Shown here in pieces: positions 9,315 to 18,538 of a DNA stretch of 45,133 nucleotides. The stretch is from Alphaproteobacteria bacterium. GTDB lineage: Bacteria > Pseudomonadota > Alphaproteobacteria > Acetobacterales > Acetobacteraceae. The notes beneath the pieces were generated by a model, which saw only the letters and a list, made by a program, of their open reading frames with translations, was not told the DNA's origin and did not search any database. The translations under genes and the position numbers were made by a program. Location of the stretch: assembly GCA_016869715.1 (NCBI GenBank), contig VGDM01000020.1, positions 1-45,133 on the forward strand, in the 5' to 3' direction. Numbering within the stretch: the stretch's first letter is position 1; every line of letters begins with the position of its first letter.

Positions 9315-10141
9315 GGGGTGAAAAGCGCCTCCTGAGCGGCTTCCCAACTCGCGCGATCAGGCGCGCAGATCAGCCCGCCGGTGGTCAAATGCGGGCCGTA
9401 AGCGCTGCCATCAAAGCGCGCGGAATGCCCGCCGGCTTCGCGGTGCAGCAGCCAGCCCGGCGCGTGATCCCACGGCATCAGCTTGTTATAGACCAGCAAA
9501 TGCGCATTCCCGCCGGCGGCCAGCCGATATTCATGCGCGGCACAGCGATAGGACACTGTGCCGGCCAGCCGCGGCAAGCGGCTGGTGACGCGGGATTTCA
9601 GTGGCTCTGGCAGATAGCCCCAGGATACCGCCGCTACCATATCGCCGGGCGCGGTGGGGGCGGCCACGCGCAAATCGGCGAAGCGCCGCCCTTCCGCATC
9701 AGCAAGCCAGGCCCCCTCCCCGCGCAAGGCTATCGCCGTATCATCGCCCAGCGGATCATGGATCCAGGCACCAATGATCTCACCGCGCCGGATCGCCGCC
9801 GCCATGCAGCCAAACAGCGGCACGCCGGCGGCGAAATTCGCCGTGCCATCCACCGGGTCCACCACAAAGGCAAGCTCCGCATCCGCGAGCCGCCCGAGCA
9901 GTGAAGGGTCAGAAGCGGTGGCTTCCTCCCCCACCACAACACAGCCGGGGAAAAGCGTGCGCAGTCCTGCGCTAATCACGCGCTCCGCCGCCTCATCCGC
10001 ATCCGTCACCAGATCGAGCGGCCCGGTCTTGCTTCTCACCGCATCCGCCCCCATGCGCCGGAAGCGCGGCAGTATTTCCGCCCGAGACGCCACGCGCAAC
10101 AGCAGGGCTACGTCATCGGCTTGCCTGGCTGAAATACTCAT
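9311..10141 (-). CDS. inositol monophosphatase family protein
   Basis: This 276-residue Mg2+-dependent, Li+-sensitive-type phosphatase is cytoplasmic. The metal-site motifs are all visible: GEE at 71-73, DPVDGTANF at 95-103, and WDHAPGWLLHREAGG with Asp225. Family members dephosphorylate myo-inositol-1-phosphate, histidinol phosphate (HisN type) or PAP (CysQ), and SuhB also acts in rRNA antitermination. The sequence alone does not fix which of these applies. It sits between hflX and greB with four-base overlaps at both ends, so it is translationally coupled to RNA-related genes. That makes a SuhB-like role attractive but unproven. The start is fixed by the ATGA overlap with hflX. Confidence 0.9.
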   Translation of the reverse strand: MSISARQADDVALLLRVASRAEILPRFRRMGADAVRSKTGPLDLVTDADEAAERVISAGLRTLFPGCVVVGEEATASDPSLLGRLADAELAFVVDPVDGTANFAAGVPLFGCMAAAIRRGEIIGAWIHDPLGDDTAIALRGEGAWLADAEGRRFADLRVAAPTAPGDMVAAVSWGYLPEPLKSRVTSRLPRLAGTVSYRCAAHEYRLAAGGNAHLLVYNKLMPWDHAPGWLLHREAGGHSARFDGSAYGPHLTTGGLICAPDRASWEAAQEALFTP

Positions 10142-11460
10142 TTCTGGCCCCGGCTTTCAAACCGCGCACGGTCCATGGGCGATAGACGCACTCTAAGCTG
10201 CACCGCGTCATCGGTATCCTGGCGTTCCAGCACCTCACCGTGCGCATGCAACCAAGCAATGGCGGCACCGTCAGATGGCGGCAGCACCGCATCAATCACG
10301 ACAAACTGCGCCAAAAGCCTGGCATCAATCGCGGCACGAAGTGCGGGCAACCCCTCTCCGGTCAGGGCCGAGACCGCCACAGCATCGGGGCTGCGGCGTT
10401 CCACCGAACCAATGCCGCCAAGCAGATCAGCCTTGTTCAGCACTTCCAGAACGCGGTCCGGCCAGGCCTCATCCAGCGTGGCATCCGGGCCATCGGCCAT
10501 GGCTTCCAAAACGCCCAGCACATCGGCGCGCTGCGCCGCGCTATCGGGATGCGCGATGTCGCGTACATGCAAGATCAGATCGGCGGCGGCGACTTCTTCC
10601 AAAGTGGCGCGGAAGGCTTCGACCAGCTGCGTCGGCAGATCGGAAATGAAGCCGACTGTATCAGAAAGGATCACCTTCCGCCCCGATGGCAGTTTGATCG
10701 CACGCATGGTGGGATCAAGCGTCGCGAATAACTGATCCTGCGCGTAGACCCCTGCCCCGGTCAGCGCATTGAACAGCGTTGACTTGCCGGCATTGGTATA
10801 GCCCACCAGCGCCACCACCGGATAAGGCACACGTTCGCGCGCGCACCGATGCAGGCCGCGCGTCCGCCGCACCTGATCCAATTCACGCTTGAGCCGCATA
10901 ATCCGATCGCCGATCAGCCGCCGGTCAATTTCAATCTGGCTTTCACCAGGCCCACCCAGAAAGCCGAAGCCGCCGCGCTGGCGTTCCAGGTGCGTCCAGG
11001 ACCGCACAAGCCGCGTGCGCTGATATTCCAGATGCGCCAATTCCACCTGAAGGCTGCCTTCGCGCGTCTGCGCCCTTTCGCCAAAGATTTCCAGAATCAA
11101 GCCCGTGCGATCAATCACCTTGCAGCCCCAGGCGCGTTCCAGACTGCGCTGCTGTACGGGGCTGAGCGCCGCATCCAGAATCACCACGCCCACCCGCTGG
11201 TCATGCAGCGCTCGCTTTTCGATGTCCACCTGGCCCTCGCCCATCAGGGTGGAAGGCCGCCGCTCTCGCAGCGGATGGATCGCGGAATGGACGACGGTGA
11301 CACCGATGGAAGCGGCAAGGCCGATCGCCTCGGCGAGCCTAGCCTCGGCGGCACGCTTGCCCCCCACATCGCCAATGGCGCTGCGTGCGGGCTTTTCAAA
11401 AAGGAGGATGACGGCGGCGCGGGTGGGTCGACCGGCGTCCGTTTCAGTTTCCGCCGTCAG
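10138..11460 (-). CDS. hflX: GTPase HflX (probable CTG start)
   Basis: This ribosome-associated GTPase splits stalled or hibernating 70S particles. The HflX N-terminal domain leads into the linker [20 protein letters not shown] and [13 protein letters not shown]. The G domain carries G1 GYTNAGKST (about 220-228), G3 in [12 protein letters not shown] and a G4 NKAD. The first ATG/GTG/TTG in frame is a GTG at 11367, but the 31 codons before it also read as conserved HflX, including [11 protein letters not shown], which matches the first beta strand of the family. That extension is open back to a TGA at 11464-11466 and contains no ATG, GTG or TTG. A CTG at 11460, six bases after AGAGG, is therefore the best start. 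It makes hflX overlap the end of hfq by 17 bases. If CTG is not used, translation from 11367 would give a truncated domain. Confidence 0.9.
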   Translation of the reverse strand: MTAETETDAGRPTRAAVILLFEKPARSAIGDVGGKRAAEARLAEAIGLAASIGVTVVHSAIHPLRERRPSTLMGEGQVDIEKRALHDQRVGVVILDAALSPVQQRSLERAWGCKVIDRTGLILEIFGERAQTREGSLQVELAHLEYQRTRLVRSWTHLERQRGGFGFLGGPGESQIEIDRRLIGDRIMRLKRELDQVRRTRGLHRCARERVPYPVVALVGYTNAGKSTLFNALTGAGVYAQDQLFATLDPTMRAIKLPSGRKVILSDTVGFISDLPTQLVEAFRATLEEVAAADLILHVRDIAHPDSAAQRADVLGVLEAMADGPDATLDEAWPDRVLEVLNKADLLGGIGSVERRSPDAVAVSALTGEGLPALRAAIDARLLAQFVVIDAVLPPSDGAAIAWLHAHGEVLERQDTDDAVQLRVRLSPMDRARFESRGQK

Positions 11461-11767
11461 AGATCACCTCTCGCTGCAAGGTCAGGCGCGTTTCAGACGC
11501 GGGCGCGGGTGCGGTGCCAGCACCTGCCGCCGCCGGCACGCCATCAAAGAGCGAAATCGGTGCGCCTGGCATGACGGTGCTGATCGCATGCTTATAGACA
11601 AGCTGAGTATGGCCATCACGGCGCAGCAGCACCGAGAAATTATCAAACCAGGTGATGATGCCCTGCAATTTGACGCCATTCACCAGAAATACCGTGACGG
11701 GCGTTTTGGATTTGCGAACGTGGTTCAGGAAGACATCCTGCACGTTCTGGGACTTTTCAGTGGCCAT
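11444..11767 (-). CDS. hfq: RNA chaperone Hfq
   Basis: This 107-residue Sm-like protein forms hexamers that pair small RNAs with mRNAs. The Sm1 motif is [20 protein letters not shown] (residues 15-34) and the Sm2 motif is YKHAIST (58-64), with the conserved Gln8 and the YKH triad of the proximal face. A 40-residue Ala/Pro-rich C-terminal tail follows the core, longer than in most alphaproteobacterial Hfq proteins. It lies downstream of ntrYX and two metabolic genes and overlaps hflX, the usual hfq partner. An 87-base gap to the preceding HAD gene could hold an hfq promoter. Confidence 0.97.
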   Translation of the reverse strand: MATEKSQNVQDVFLNHVRKSKTPVTVFLVNGVKLQGIITWFDNFSVLLRRDGHTQLVYKHAISTVMPGAPISLFDGVPAAAGAGTAPAPASETRLTLQREVISDGGN

Positions 11768-11854
11768 GGGACCGGTCCTTCTTTTTGCTGGTCACCGACC
11801 AGGCACGGTCCGGCGAAAACCATTTCCGGCCGCCGGCCTAACTAGTTTGGCAGG

Positions 11855-12511
11855 TTAGGCTGGTTTGACAAGTGACGAAAGTGCTACAGCCAGATCATGA
11901 CAATTTGTGAATATTTGATCCGCCCCGACTGACGCAATCCCGCCATCATGCGCCGCATCCCCCATCAGCACGGCGCGTAGCCCCGCTGCGCGCGCTGCCT
12001 GCATATCCAGCGCAGTATCGCCAACATACCAGATATCCGGCGCGGGGCTGAGGCCAAGCGCGTCCAAGGCCATCAGGATCGGCGCTGGGCTTGGCTTATC
12101 AGCCGCCGCGTCGCCGGCGCCAATCAACGGCCCGAAATGCCGATCCCAACCAAGATGCAGCGCTTCAGCGCGCAGCAAAGGCCCCTGCTTGTTGGAAACG
12201 ACCCCCATGGGCAGGCGCTCTGCCCCGGCTTCCAGCGCCATCGCCGCGCCGGGCATCGGCATCAGCACCTGCAAATGGCAGGCGCGCAGTTCGGCATAGA
12301 AAACATCGCGCGCCCTTTCCCAATCGGCGCCGAATAATTCCGGAAAACTCTCCCGCAAGGCACGGCGCACATTGGCTAGCACCTGAGTGCGATTCCAAAG
12401 CGGCAGGCCAAATTCCCGAAAGGCGGCATTCAGCCCGGCCTCAATGGCGGCCCAGCCATCCACAAGCGTATTGTCCCAATCGAATAGGATGGCGCGCGGG
12501 GCGGTATTCAT
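11855..12511 (-). CDS. HAD-superfamily hydrolase, phosphoglycolate phosphatase-like
   Basis: This 218-residue cytoplasmic phosphatase has the haloacid dehalogenase fold. Motif I is FDWDNTLVD near the N-terminus, with the nucleophile in the first Asp and Asn in the place usually held by Gly. Motif II is VSNKQG, and motif IV is WYVGDTALDMQAARAAG. The helical cap between motifs I and II is of the Gph/PGP type. The substrate is unknown; phosphoglycolate, pyrimidine nucleotides and small sugar phosphates are all typical of the group. The start overlaps the transaminase gene by four bases (ATGA), so the pair is co-translated. Confidence 0.88.
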   Translation of the reverse strand: MNTAPRAILFDWDNTLVDGWAAIEAGLNAAFREFGLPLWNRTQVLANVRRALRESFPELFGADWERARDVFYAELRACHLQVLMPMPGAAMALEAGAERLPMGVVSNKQGPLLRAEALHLGWDRHFGPLIGAGDAAADKPSPAPILMALDALGLSPAPDIWYVGDTALDMQAARAAGLRAVLMGDAAHDGGIASVGADQIFTNCHDLAVALSSLVKPA

Positions 12512-13380
12512 GCCGCGTTGCGCATCGCCCCCTTCACATGCCGGGCGAAAATGTCAAACAGCTTGCGCACCACGGGGCCCACTTCCCCATCACCCACCAG
12601 CGCGCCATCAATCTTGGTAATGGGCTTCACGAAGGATGTGGCAGAGGTGATAAAAGCCTCTCTAGCGCGGCGGAGTTCTGCCATGGAGAATTCGCGTTCT
12701 TCAAAGGCAATGCCGGCATCGCGCAATTCCGCCATCAGCGCGGCACGGGTGCAGCCGGGCAGGATGGCGTCGCTCAACGGCTGCGTGCGGATGGTTCCGG
12801 CCTCATCCACAATCCAGAAGCTGGTCGCCGCCCCTTCCGTCACCATGCCGGTGCCCTCGTCATACAGCACCGCTTCAATCGCGCCGTTTTCACGCGCCGC
12901 CTGCCGCGCGAGGCAATTCGGCAGCAGGTTCACGGTCTTTATATCGCAGCGCGCCCAGCGGAGGTCCGGCATGGTGATCGCCGCCGCGCCCCAAAGGTCC
13001 ACATTGGTCGGATAAGGCGCGATGCGCTTGACCGTCACCACCAGGGCGGGCGGGATCGGCTTATTCGGAAAGGCATGGTCACGCCGCGTTACACCGCGCG
13101 TGACCTGCATATAAAGCAACCCCTCGGTCACGCGATTGCGCCTGGCGACTTCGCGCAGCACCATCCTGAGCGACGCAAGCGGCATTGGCATGGGCAGGGC
13201 GATTTCGCGCAAGGATCGTTCCAGCCGGGCCAGATGCAACTCCTCATCAATGAAGCGGCTATTATAAAGATGTATCACCTCATAAATGCCATCACCGAAT
13301 TGATAGCCGCGATCTTCAATATTCACCGACGCGTCGGGTTGCGGCAAATAGCGACCATTCACATAGGCGATGCGCGACAT
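12508..13380 (-). CDS. PLP-dependent class IV aminotransferase, D-amino-acid transaminase type
   Basis: This 290-residue fold-type IV PLP enzyme most resembles D-alanine/D-amino-acid transaminase. It begins IAYVNGRYLP and has EDRGYQFGDGIYEV near 22-35. TRGVTRRDHAFP (about 94-105) is the DAAT version of the substrate region. The Schiff-base lysine is Lys148 in DIKTVNLLPN, and EGAATSFW plus LPGCTRAALM give the PLP phosphate-binding segments. Branched-chain aminotransferase and aminodeoxychorismate lyase share the fold but differ in the RGV/DHAFP block. The enzyme would link D-Ala and D-Glu pools to 2-oxoacids for peptidoglycan. It is nine bases downstream of ntrX and overlaps the HAD gene, so nitrogen-linked transcription is plausible. 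Confidence 0.88.
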   Translation of the reverse strand: MSRIAYVNGRYLPQPDASVNIEDRGYQFGDGIYEVIHLYNSRFIDEELHLARLERSLREIALPMPMPLASLRMVLREVARRNRVTEGLLYMQVTRGVTRRDHAFPNKPIPPALVVTVKRIAPYPTNVDLWGAAAITMPDLRWARCDIKTVNLLPNCLARQAARENGAIEAVLYDEGTGMVTEGAATSFWIVDEAGTIRTQPLSDAILPGCTRAALMAELRDAGIAFEEREFSMAELRRAREAFITSATSFVKPITKIDGALVGDGEVGPVVRKLFDIFARHVKGAMRNAA

Positions 13381-13389
13381 GGGGCTACC

Positions 13390-14793
13390 TCAATTGGTGG
13401 GGGTTGTAGGCGTGCGGTCTTCCGCCTGGACGCCCAGGAATTTCAGCTTGCGATGCAAGGCGCTTCTTTCCATGCCGACGAAATTCGCGGTCCGGCTGAT
13501 GTTGCCGCCAAAGCGCAGCAATTGCGCTTCCAGATATTGGCGTTCAAACACTTCCCGTGCGTCACGCAGCGGCAGCGTCATGATTTCCGAACTGCGATCC
13601 AGCGTCAGCACCGCGGGGGCGGCGGACCCGATCTGTGGCGGCAGCATTTCCGGGCGAATCGCTTCCCGGCTTTCGCCCGGCGCCATGATCAGCAGCCAAT
13701 CCATCAGATTGCGCAATTCGCGCACATTGCCTGGCCAATCATAGGCCTGCATGGCCGCGAGTGTGTCTTCCGACAAATCACGCGGCGCTATGCCGGTGAT
13801 TTCAATCGCGCGGGCGATGAAATAGCGCGCGAAAAGCGGCACATCCTCCCGGCGTTCCTTGAGCGGCGGCACACGGATAGGCACCACCGCCAGGCGATAG
13901 AACAAATCCTCCCGGAAACGCCCAGCGGCGATTTCAGCAGCCAGGTCGCGATTGGTGGTCGCCATCACGCGTACATCCACCTTGACGCGCGTGCCACCGC
14001 CGACCCGTTCAAACCCCTGTTCCTGCAGCGCGCGCACGATTTTGCCCTGGGTTTCGAGCGGCATATCCGCCACCTCATCCAGAAGCAGCGTCCCGCCATG
14101 GGCGCGTTCCAACACGCCCGCGTGCCGGGTTTGGCCCTGCGCGTCAGGCTCCACGCCGAATAATTCTTCCTCGAACCGCCCTGGGTTCAGGATGGCGCAA
14201 TTCAGCACCACAAAGGGGCCATCGGCGCGGCGCGATTGCGCATGGATGCTGCGCGCCGCCACTTCCTTGCCAGCGCCTGCCGGGCCGGTCAGCAATACGC
14301 GTGACCCCGTCGGCGCCACTTTCTCAATGGCGCCGCGCAATTGCTGAATGCCGGCGGATCGGCCCAGCAATTCCGCCTCCGGCCCCGCGCGGAGCCGGAG
14401 GTCGCTGTTTTCGCGCTTGAGCCGCGCTGCTTCCAAGGCGCGCGCCAGAACCAGCAACAACCTATCCGATTTGAAGGGCTTTTCGATGAAATCATAGGCG
14501 CCCTGCTGGATCGCCTGCACCGCCGTTTCGATGGTGCCATGGCCCGAGATCATCACCACCGGCACTTGCGGTTCTTCCGCATGCATCGCCGCCAGAATCC
14601 CCAGCCCATCCAAGCGGGAATTCTGCAGCCAGATATCCAGGATCACCAGCGAAGGCCGGCGCGTGGCAAAGGCCGCCAGCGCGGAATCGGCATCATGGGC
14701 CTGACGAGTTTCGAATCCCTCATCGCTCAGGATGCCTTCAAGCAGCGCCCTGATATCGGGTTCGTCATCAACAATCAGAATCTCATGCGCCAT
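13390..14793 (-). CDS. ntrX: nitrogen assimilation response regulator NtrX
   Basis: This 467-residue partner of NtrY has an N-terminal receiver domain with phospho-acceptor Asp53 (VILDIW) and Lys105 (EKPFKSD). An AAA+ domain follows with Walker A GPAGAGKE (170-177) and Walker B GGTLLLDEVADMP, then a Fis-type helix-turn-helix, GNISRTANFVGMERSALHRK. The GAFTGA loop that contacts sigma-54 is missing: the segment reads FGVEPDAQGQTRHAG. This agrees with other alphaproteobacterial NtrX proteins, which are thought to act without classic sigma-54 activation. Targets reported for the family include nitrogen metabolism, respiration and cell-envelope genes. The gene starts 18 bases after ntrY. Confidence 0.95.
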   Translation of the reverse strand: MAHEILIVDDEPDIRALLEGILSDEGFETRQAHDADSALAAFATRRPSLVILDIWLQNSRLDGLGILAAMHAEEPQVPVVMISGHGTIETAVQAIQQGAYDFIEKPFKSDRLLLVLARALEAARLKRENSDLRLRAGPEAELLGRSAGIQQLRGAIEKVAPTGSRVLLTGPAGAGKEVAARSIHAQSRRADGPFVVLNCAILNPGRFEEELFGVEPDAQGQTRHAGVLERAHGGTLLLDEVADMPLETQGKIVRALQEQGFERVGGGTRVKVDVRVMATTNRDLAAEIAAGRFREDLFYRLAVVPIRVPPLKERREDVPLFARYFIARAIEITGIAPRDLSEDTLAAMQAYDWPGNVRELRNLMDWLLIMAPGESREAIRPEMLPPQIGSAAPAVLTLDRSSEIMTLPLRDAREVFERQYLEAQLLRFGGNISRTANFVGMERSALHRKLKFLGVQAEDRTPTTPTN

Positions 14794-14811
14794 GCGCGAT
14801 CTTGCTGCCCC

Positions 14812-17073
14812 TCAATTTGCCACTTGCGGCGCCTTGGCGCCGGAGCTTTTAGACTGCCAGGGAGACTCGCCAAGCGGCAAGACCAGTCTTGCGATGGTGC
14901 CCGAGCCCTCTGGCCGGGCCGCGAGGCTGATGGAACCACCGTGGTCTTCCATGATCTTTTTCACAATGGCAAGGCCAAGACCGGTGCCCTTCGGCTTATG
15001 CGTCACATAGGGTTCGGTCAGTCTTTCGGGCGGTTCTTCACTGGGCAGACCAATGCCATTATCCGTCACCTCAAAGGTCAGCATATCGCCTTCCTGGGTG
15101 ATGCGGGTTTCAATCCGCCCGGCTTCACCGCCTTCGCGCATGGTGATGGCGTCTGCCGCATTCTGCAAAAGATTGGTCAGCGCCTGACCGATCAGGCGGC
15201 GATCACAGGGAAGCTTCAGTCTCTCAGGCCCAGCATGGTTGTCGAAGGTGATGTCGGGATGCGCATTCCGTTGCAGCACCAGCGCTTCCAGCATCAGGCG
15301 ATTGGCATCTTCCGGTTTGATCACCGGCTGCGGCATGCGCGCAAAGGCCGAGAATTCATCCACCATGCGCCCGATATCTTCCACTTGTCGCACAATCGTG
15401 TCCGTGCATTGACGGAAAGTATCGGGATCATCGGTGATCTGGCGCAGATAGCGGCGCTTGAGCCTTTCGGCAGAAAGCTGAATGGGTGTGAGCGGATTTT
15501 TCATTTCATGAGCAATGCGCCGCGCCACATCCGCCCAGGCTGCCTTGCGCTGCGCCGATTGCAATTCGGTAATGTCATCGAAGGTCAGCACATAGCCTTC
15601 AATACGCCCGCCCAGCGTCTCGGTGCCGATCCGCGCGAGCAAGATGCGCTTCGCATTGGCCGGCCCGATCAGGATTTCAGCGACACGCGGGCGTTCCGGA
15701 TTGGCCGCCGCCGCTGCAAGCAATTCAGCAAATTCCGGGGCGATGCGCGCAAAGAAAAGGCCAATCGCGGCATCCAGATCAACACCCAGCAACGCGCTCG
15801 CTGACCGATTGGGCAAGGTGACGCGCCCTTCACTATCAAGCCCGACGACACCGGCCGAAACACCCGACAGCACGGTCTCTGTAAAGCGCCGGCGCTCATC
15901 AATCAGGCTATAGGCATTCATCAATTCAGCGCGCTGCGCGCCAAGCTGGCTCGTCATGCGGTTGAAGGACCGCGCGAGGCGCGCAATTTCATCATCCGCC
16001 TCCCCTTCTTCCACCTTGGTTGCCAGATCGCCACCGCGCACGCGTTCTGCCGCAAGGATCAGGCGCGAAATGGGCCGTGCTATGCGATTGGCCATGAGCA
16101 AGCCAATCAGCACCGCAGCCAGCAGCACGAGCAAGGTGGCAATGGCGAAGATCAGGAAGAAGGCGATTTGCAGGCTTTCCCGATTGCGGTCGAGCTGATT
16201 GTATTCATTAAAGGAAATCTCGGTCCGCCGCATATGCCCCAAGACCGAAGGATCAAGCGGGCGCGTGATCAGCAGCACCAGACCGGGCGGGATATTGAGC
16301 TGCACCATTGCGCGCACGCGCCCTTCCTCAGCCTCACTCGGCAGCACCACCACTTCACCTGAGCGCACAGCCTCCAATGCCCAGGCTGGTGGCAAATCCA
16401 CCAAGTTTGAAATGCCAAGGCCCGCATTCGCCACCACCTGACCAAGCACGGGTTCAAAAATGATGGAGCTAGTCAGGCCGCGCAAAGCCGTATGGGTTGC
16501 CAGCAGCCGCGCAAAGGCAACGCCATTATCCGGCAGCAGCACCTGGGCCGCGCGATTGAGGTCATTCGCCATGAACAGGATATCAGCGCGGATCGTATTG
16601 CGATGCTCATCAAGATAGCCGCGTGAGGCCACCAGCGATGCTTCCAGCGTGTCGCGCACACGGTCACTGAACCAGGCCTGAATGCCAAGATTGAAAAATA
16701 GCGCAGCAAAGCCCGCCACGAGCAGCGCGGGCACCGCGGCCACCACGCCAAACAGCAGCACAAGCCGCACATGCAGCCGCGACCCCGCCGCACCGCGCCG
16801 GCGTTCCAGCCACATGCGCGTGAGCCGCGCTGCGAGTGAGGCGACCAGCAGCAACAACAGCGCGATATTGGCGAGAATAACGCCGGCCAATTGCCCAGCG
16901 CCCGTTGGCCCCACCGGCGTGCCGCCCGAAAGTGCCGCGAAAGTCGCAAGCCCAACCATCAGGGCCAAAAAAGCCAGCGCGAGCGTGAAAACCTTACCGG
17001 TGACAAAATCAGCCAGCCGGGTGAACAACCCACGCGGGCGCGGCGGCGCTTCCGCGAGCGGCTCGGCGGGCAT
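14812..17073 (-). CDS. ntrY: sensor histidine kinase NtrY
   Basis: This 753-residue inner-membrane sensor kinase has hydrophobic segments at about 26-50, 60-85, 103-128 and 302-328. A periplasmic region lies between the third and fourth, followed by HAMP (about 328-382) and PAS (390-500). The HisKA domain has the phosphorylated His522 in RIAHEMKNPLTPIQLSAERL, and the HATPase domain shows NLLQNAADA, DNGIGLP and GTGLGLAIVKKI. The architecture is the classic NtrY arrangement. It sits between ntrC and ntrX, 28 and 18 bases away, and phosphorylates NtrX. The final residues after LPLGES are low-complexity and probably disordered. Confidence 0.96.
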   Translation of the reverse strand: MPAEPLAEAPPRPRGLFTRLADFVTGKVFTLALAFLALMVGLATFAALSGGTPVGPTGAGQLAGVILANIALLLLLVASLAARLTRMWLERRRGAAGSRLHVRLVLLFGVVAAVPALLVAGFAALFFNLGIQAWFSDRVRDTLEASLVASRGYLDEHRNTIRADILFMANDLNRAAQVLLPDNGVAFARLLATHTALRGLTSSIIFEPVLGQVVANAGLGISNLVDLPPAWALEAVRSGEVVVLPSEAEEGRVRAMVQLNIPPGLVLLITRPLDPSVLGHMRRTEISFNEYNQLDRNRESLQIAFFLIFAIATLLVLLAAVLIGLLMANRIARPISRLILAAERVRGGDLATKVEEGEADDEIARLARSFNRMTSQLGAQRAELMNAYSLIDERRRFTETVLSGVSAGVVGLDSEGRVTLPNRSASALLGVDLDAAIGLFFARIAPEFAELLAAAAANPERPRVAEILIGPANAKRILLARIGTETLGGRIEGYVLTFDDITELQSAQRKAAWADVARRIAHEMKNPLTPIQLSAERLKRRYLRQITDDPDTFRQCTDTIVRQVEDIGRMVDEFSAFARMPQPVIKPEDANRLMLEALVLQRNAHPDITFDNHAGPERLKLPCDRRLIGQALTNLLQNAADAITMREGGEAGRIETRITQEGDMLTFEVTDNGIGLPSEEPPERLTEPYVTHKPKGTGLGLAIVKKIMEDHGGSISLAARPEGSGTIARLVLPLGESPWQSKSSGAKAPQVAN

Positions 17074-17101
17074 GGTCAGGTCATGCGGCGATGTCGGATC
17101 A

Positions 17102-18538
17102 TCACGCGCCGCGCACCACGGGAAGTTCCAATTCCCGCAGCTTCTTCCGCAACGTATTCCGATTGAGCCCGAGCATGGCCGCCGCCTTGATCTGATTGCC
17201 TCTTGTCGCGCTCAATGCCATGCGGAGCAAGGGGCGTTCAACCTCGGCGATCACCCGGTCGTATAATTCCTTGACCGGCACGCCATCCTTGTGCGCGGCC
17301 ATGAAGCTGGCCAAATGGCATTCCACCGCCTGTTCCAGGGTCATGGGCGCGGGATGGCCATCGGGGCCGGCGACGGGTGCGGCCTCGGCAAGCTCCGCCG
17401 CCACGGCATCGGCGCCGATCACTTCCTGCGGATAAAGGGCCGCCATGCGGCGCATTAGGTTTTCCAATTCGCGCGCATTGCCAGGCCAACCATGGCCTTT
17501 CAGCGCCTCTAGCGCCTCGGGTGCCAATTGCTTGGAAGGCAGGCCAGACGCGCGGGCGCGATCCACAAAATGCCGCGCGAGCAAGGGGATGTCTTCCAGC
17601 CTTTCACGCAAGGGCGGCAGGCGGATCGGCACCACATTCAGGCGATAGAACAGGTCTTCACGAAACAGCCCTTGGCGGATCTGGTGGCGCAACTCGCGAT
17701 GGGTCGCGGCCACAATGCGCACATTGGCCTTGATCGGCTGGCGCCCGCCCACCGTGGTGAATTCGCCTTCCTGCAAAACCCGCAGCAAGCGGGTCTGCGC
17801 CTCGGGCGGCATATCGCCGATCTCATCGAGAAAAAGCGTGCCGCCGGCGGCCTGTTCAAAGCGGCCAATGCCGCGGTTGAGCGCGCCGGTAAAAGCGCCG
17901 CGTTCATGGCCGAATAGCTCGGCTTCGATCAATTCGCGTGGGATCGCCGCCATATTGATGGCCACGAACGGCCCGGTGCGGCGCTTGCCGTAATCATGCA
18001 AGGCGCGGGCGATCAATTCCTTGCCTGTGCCGCTTTCCCCGGTGACCATCACGGTCAGATCGGTGGTGGTGAGCCGCGCCACCGTGCGATAGATTTCCTG
18101 CATCGCGGCGGACCGCCCGATCAAGGGCAGTTTTTCGCCCTCCGCTTCCTCGGGCGGCGGCGCATCCGGGGGTGCTGCCAAGGCGCGTTCCACCGTGCCC
18201 AGAACTTCCCTCAAATCGAAGGGCTTGGGCAAATATTCGAAAGCACCACGTTGAGTTGCTTTCACGGCAGTGGCGAAGGTGGATTGCGCGCTCATGACAA
18301 TCACGCGCATCTCAGGGCGCACGCGGCGGATGCGCGGCACCAAGTCAAGCCCGTTTTCATCTGGCATGATCACATCGGTGATCACCAAATCGCCTTCTCC
18401 ATCCTCCACCCAGCGCCAGAGCGTCGCCGCCGAGGATGTCGCGCGTACCTGATACCCGGCGCGGCCAAGCGCCTGGCTCAATACAGTGCGAATGGCGCGA
18501 TCATCATCGGCAATCAGGACGGTGCGAAGACCAGTCAT
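17102..18538 (-). CDS. ntrC: nitrogen regulation protein NtrC (NR(I))
   Basis: This 478-residue sigma-54 enhancer-binding activator is controlled by NtrB. The receiver domain has Asp55 in [13 protein letters not shown] and the conserved Lys in LPKPFDLRE. The AAA+ domain has Walker A GESGTGKE (167-174), an intact sigma-54 contact loop GAFTGA (214-219) and Walker [14 protein letters not shown]. The C-terminal Fis helix-turn-helix is [20 protein letters not shown]. The ATG at 18538 is chosen because it directly begins the receiver domain and forms a TGATG overlap with the ntrB stop; a longer ORF start would add 26 unrelated residues. The product would activate glnA and nitrogen-scavenging genes when nitrogen is limiting. 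Confidence 0.96.
   Translation of the reverse strand: MTGLRTVLIADDDRAIRTVLSQALGRAGYQVRATSSAATLWRWVEDGEGDLVITDVIMPDENGLDLVPRIRRVRPEMRVIVMSAQSTFATAVKATQRGAFEYLPKPFDLREVLGTVERALAAPPDAPPPEEAEGEKLPLIGRSAAMQEIYRTVARLTTTDLTVMVTGESGTGKELIARALHDYGKRRTGPFVAINMAAIPRELIEAELFGHERGAFTGALNRGIGRFEQAAGGTLFLDEIGDMPPEAQTRLLRVLQEGEFTTVGGRQPIKANVRIVAATHRELRHQIRQGLFREDLFYRLNVVPIRLPPLRERLEDIPLLARHFVDRARASGLPSKQLAPEALEALKGHGWPGNARELENLMRRMAALYPQEVIGADAVAAELAEAAPVAGPDGHPAPMTLEQAVECHLASFMAAHKDGVPVKELYDRVIAEVERPLLRMALSATRGNQIKAAAMLGLNRNTLRKKLRELELPVVRGA

Noticed and set aside
12091..14163. A 690-codon plus-strand open frame opposite the HAD, transaminase and ntrX genes
   Set aside because: It is antisense to three well-recognised genes, has a His/Arg/Gln-rich shadow composition and matches no family.
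13390..14793. Missing GAFTGA loop in NtrX taken as a defect
   Set aside because: This is usual for alphaproteobacterial NtrX, so it is annotated but not reported as novel.
14341..15804. A 487-codon plus-strand frame opposite ntrX and ntrY
   Set aside because: Shadow of two-component genes with complete motifs on the minus strand.
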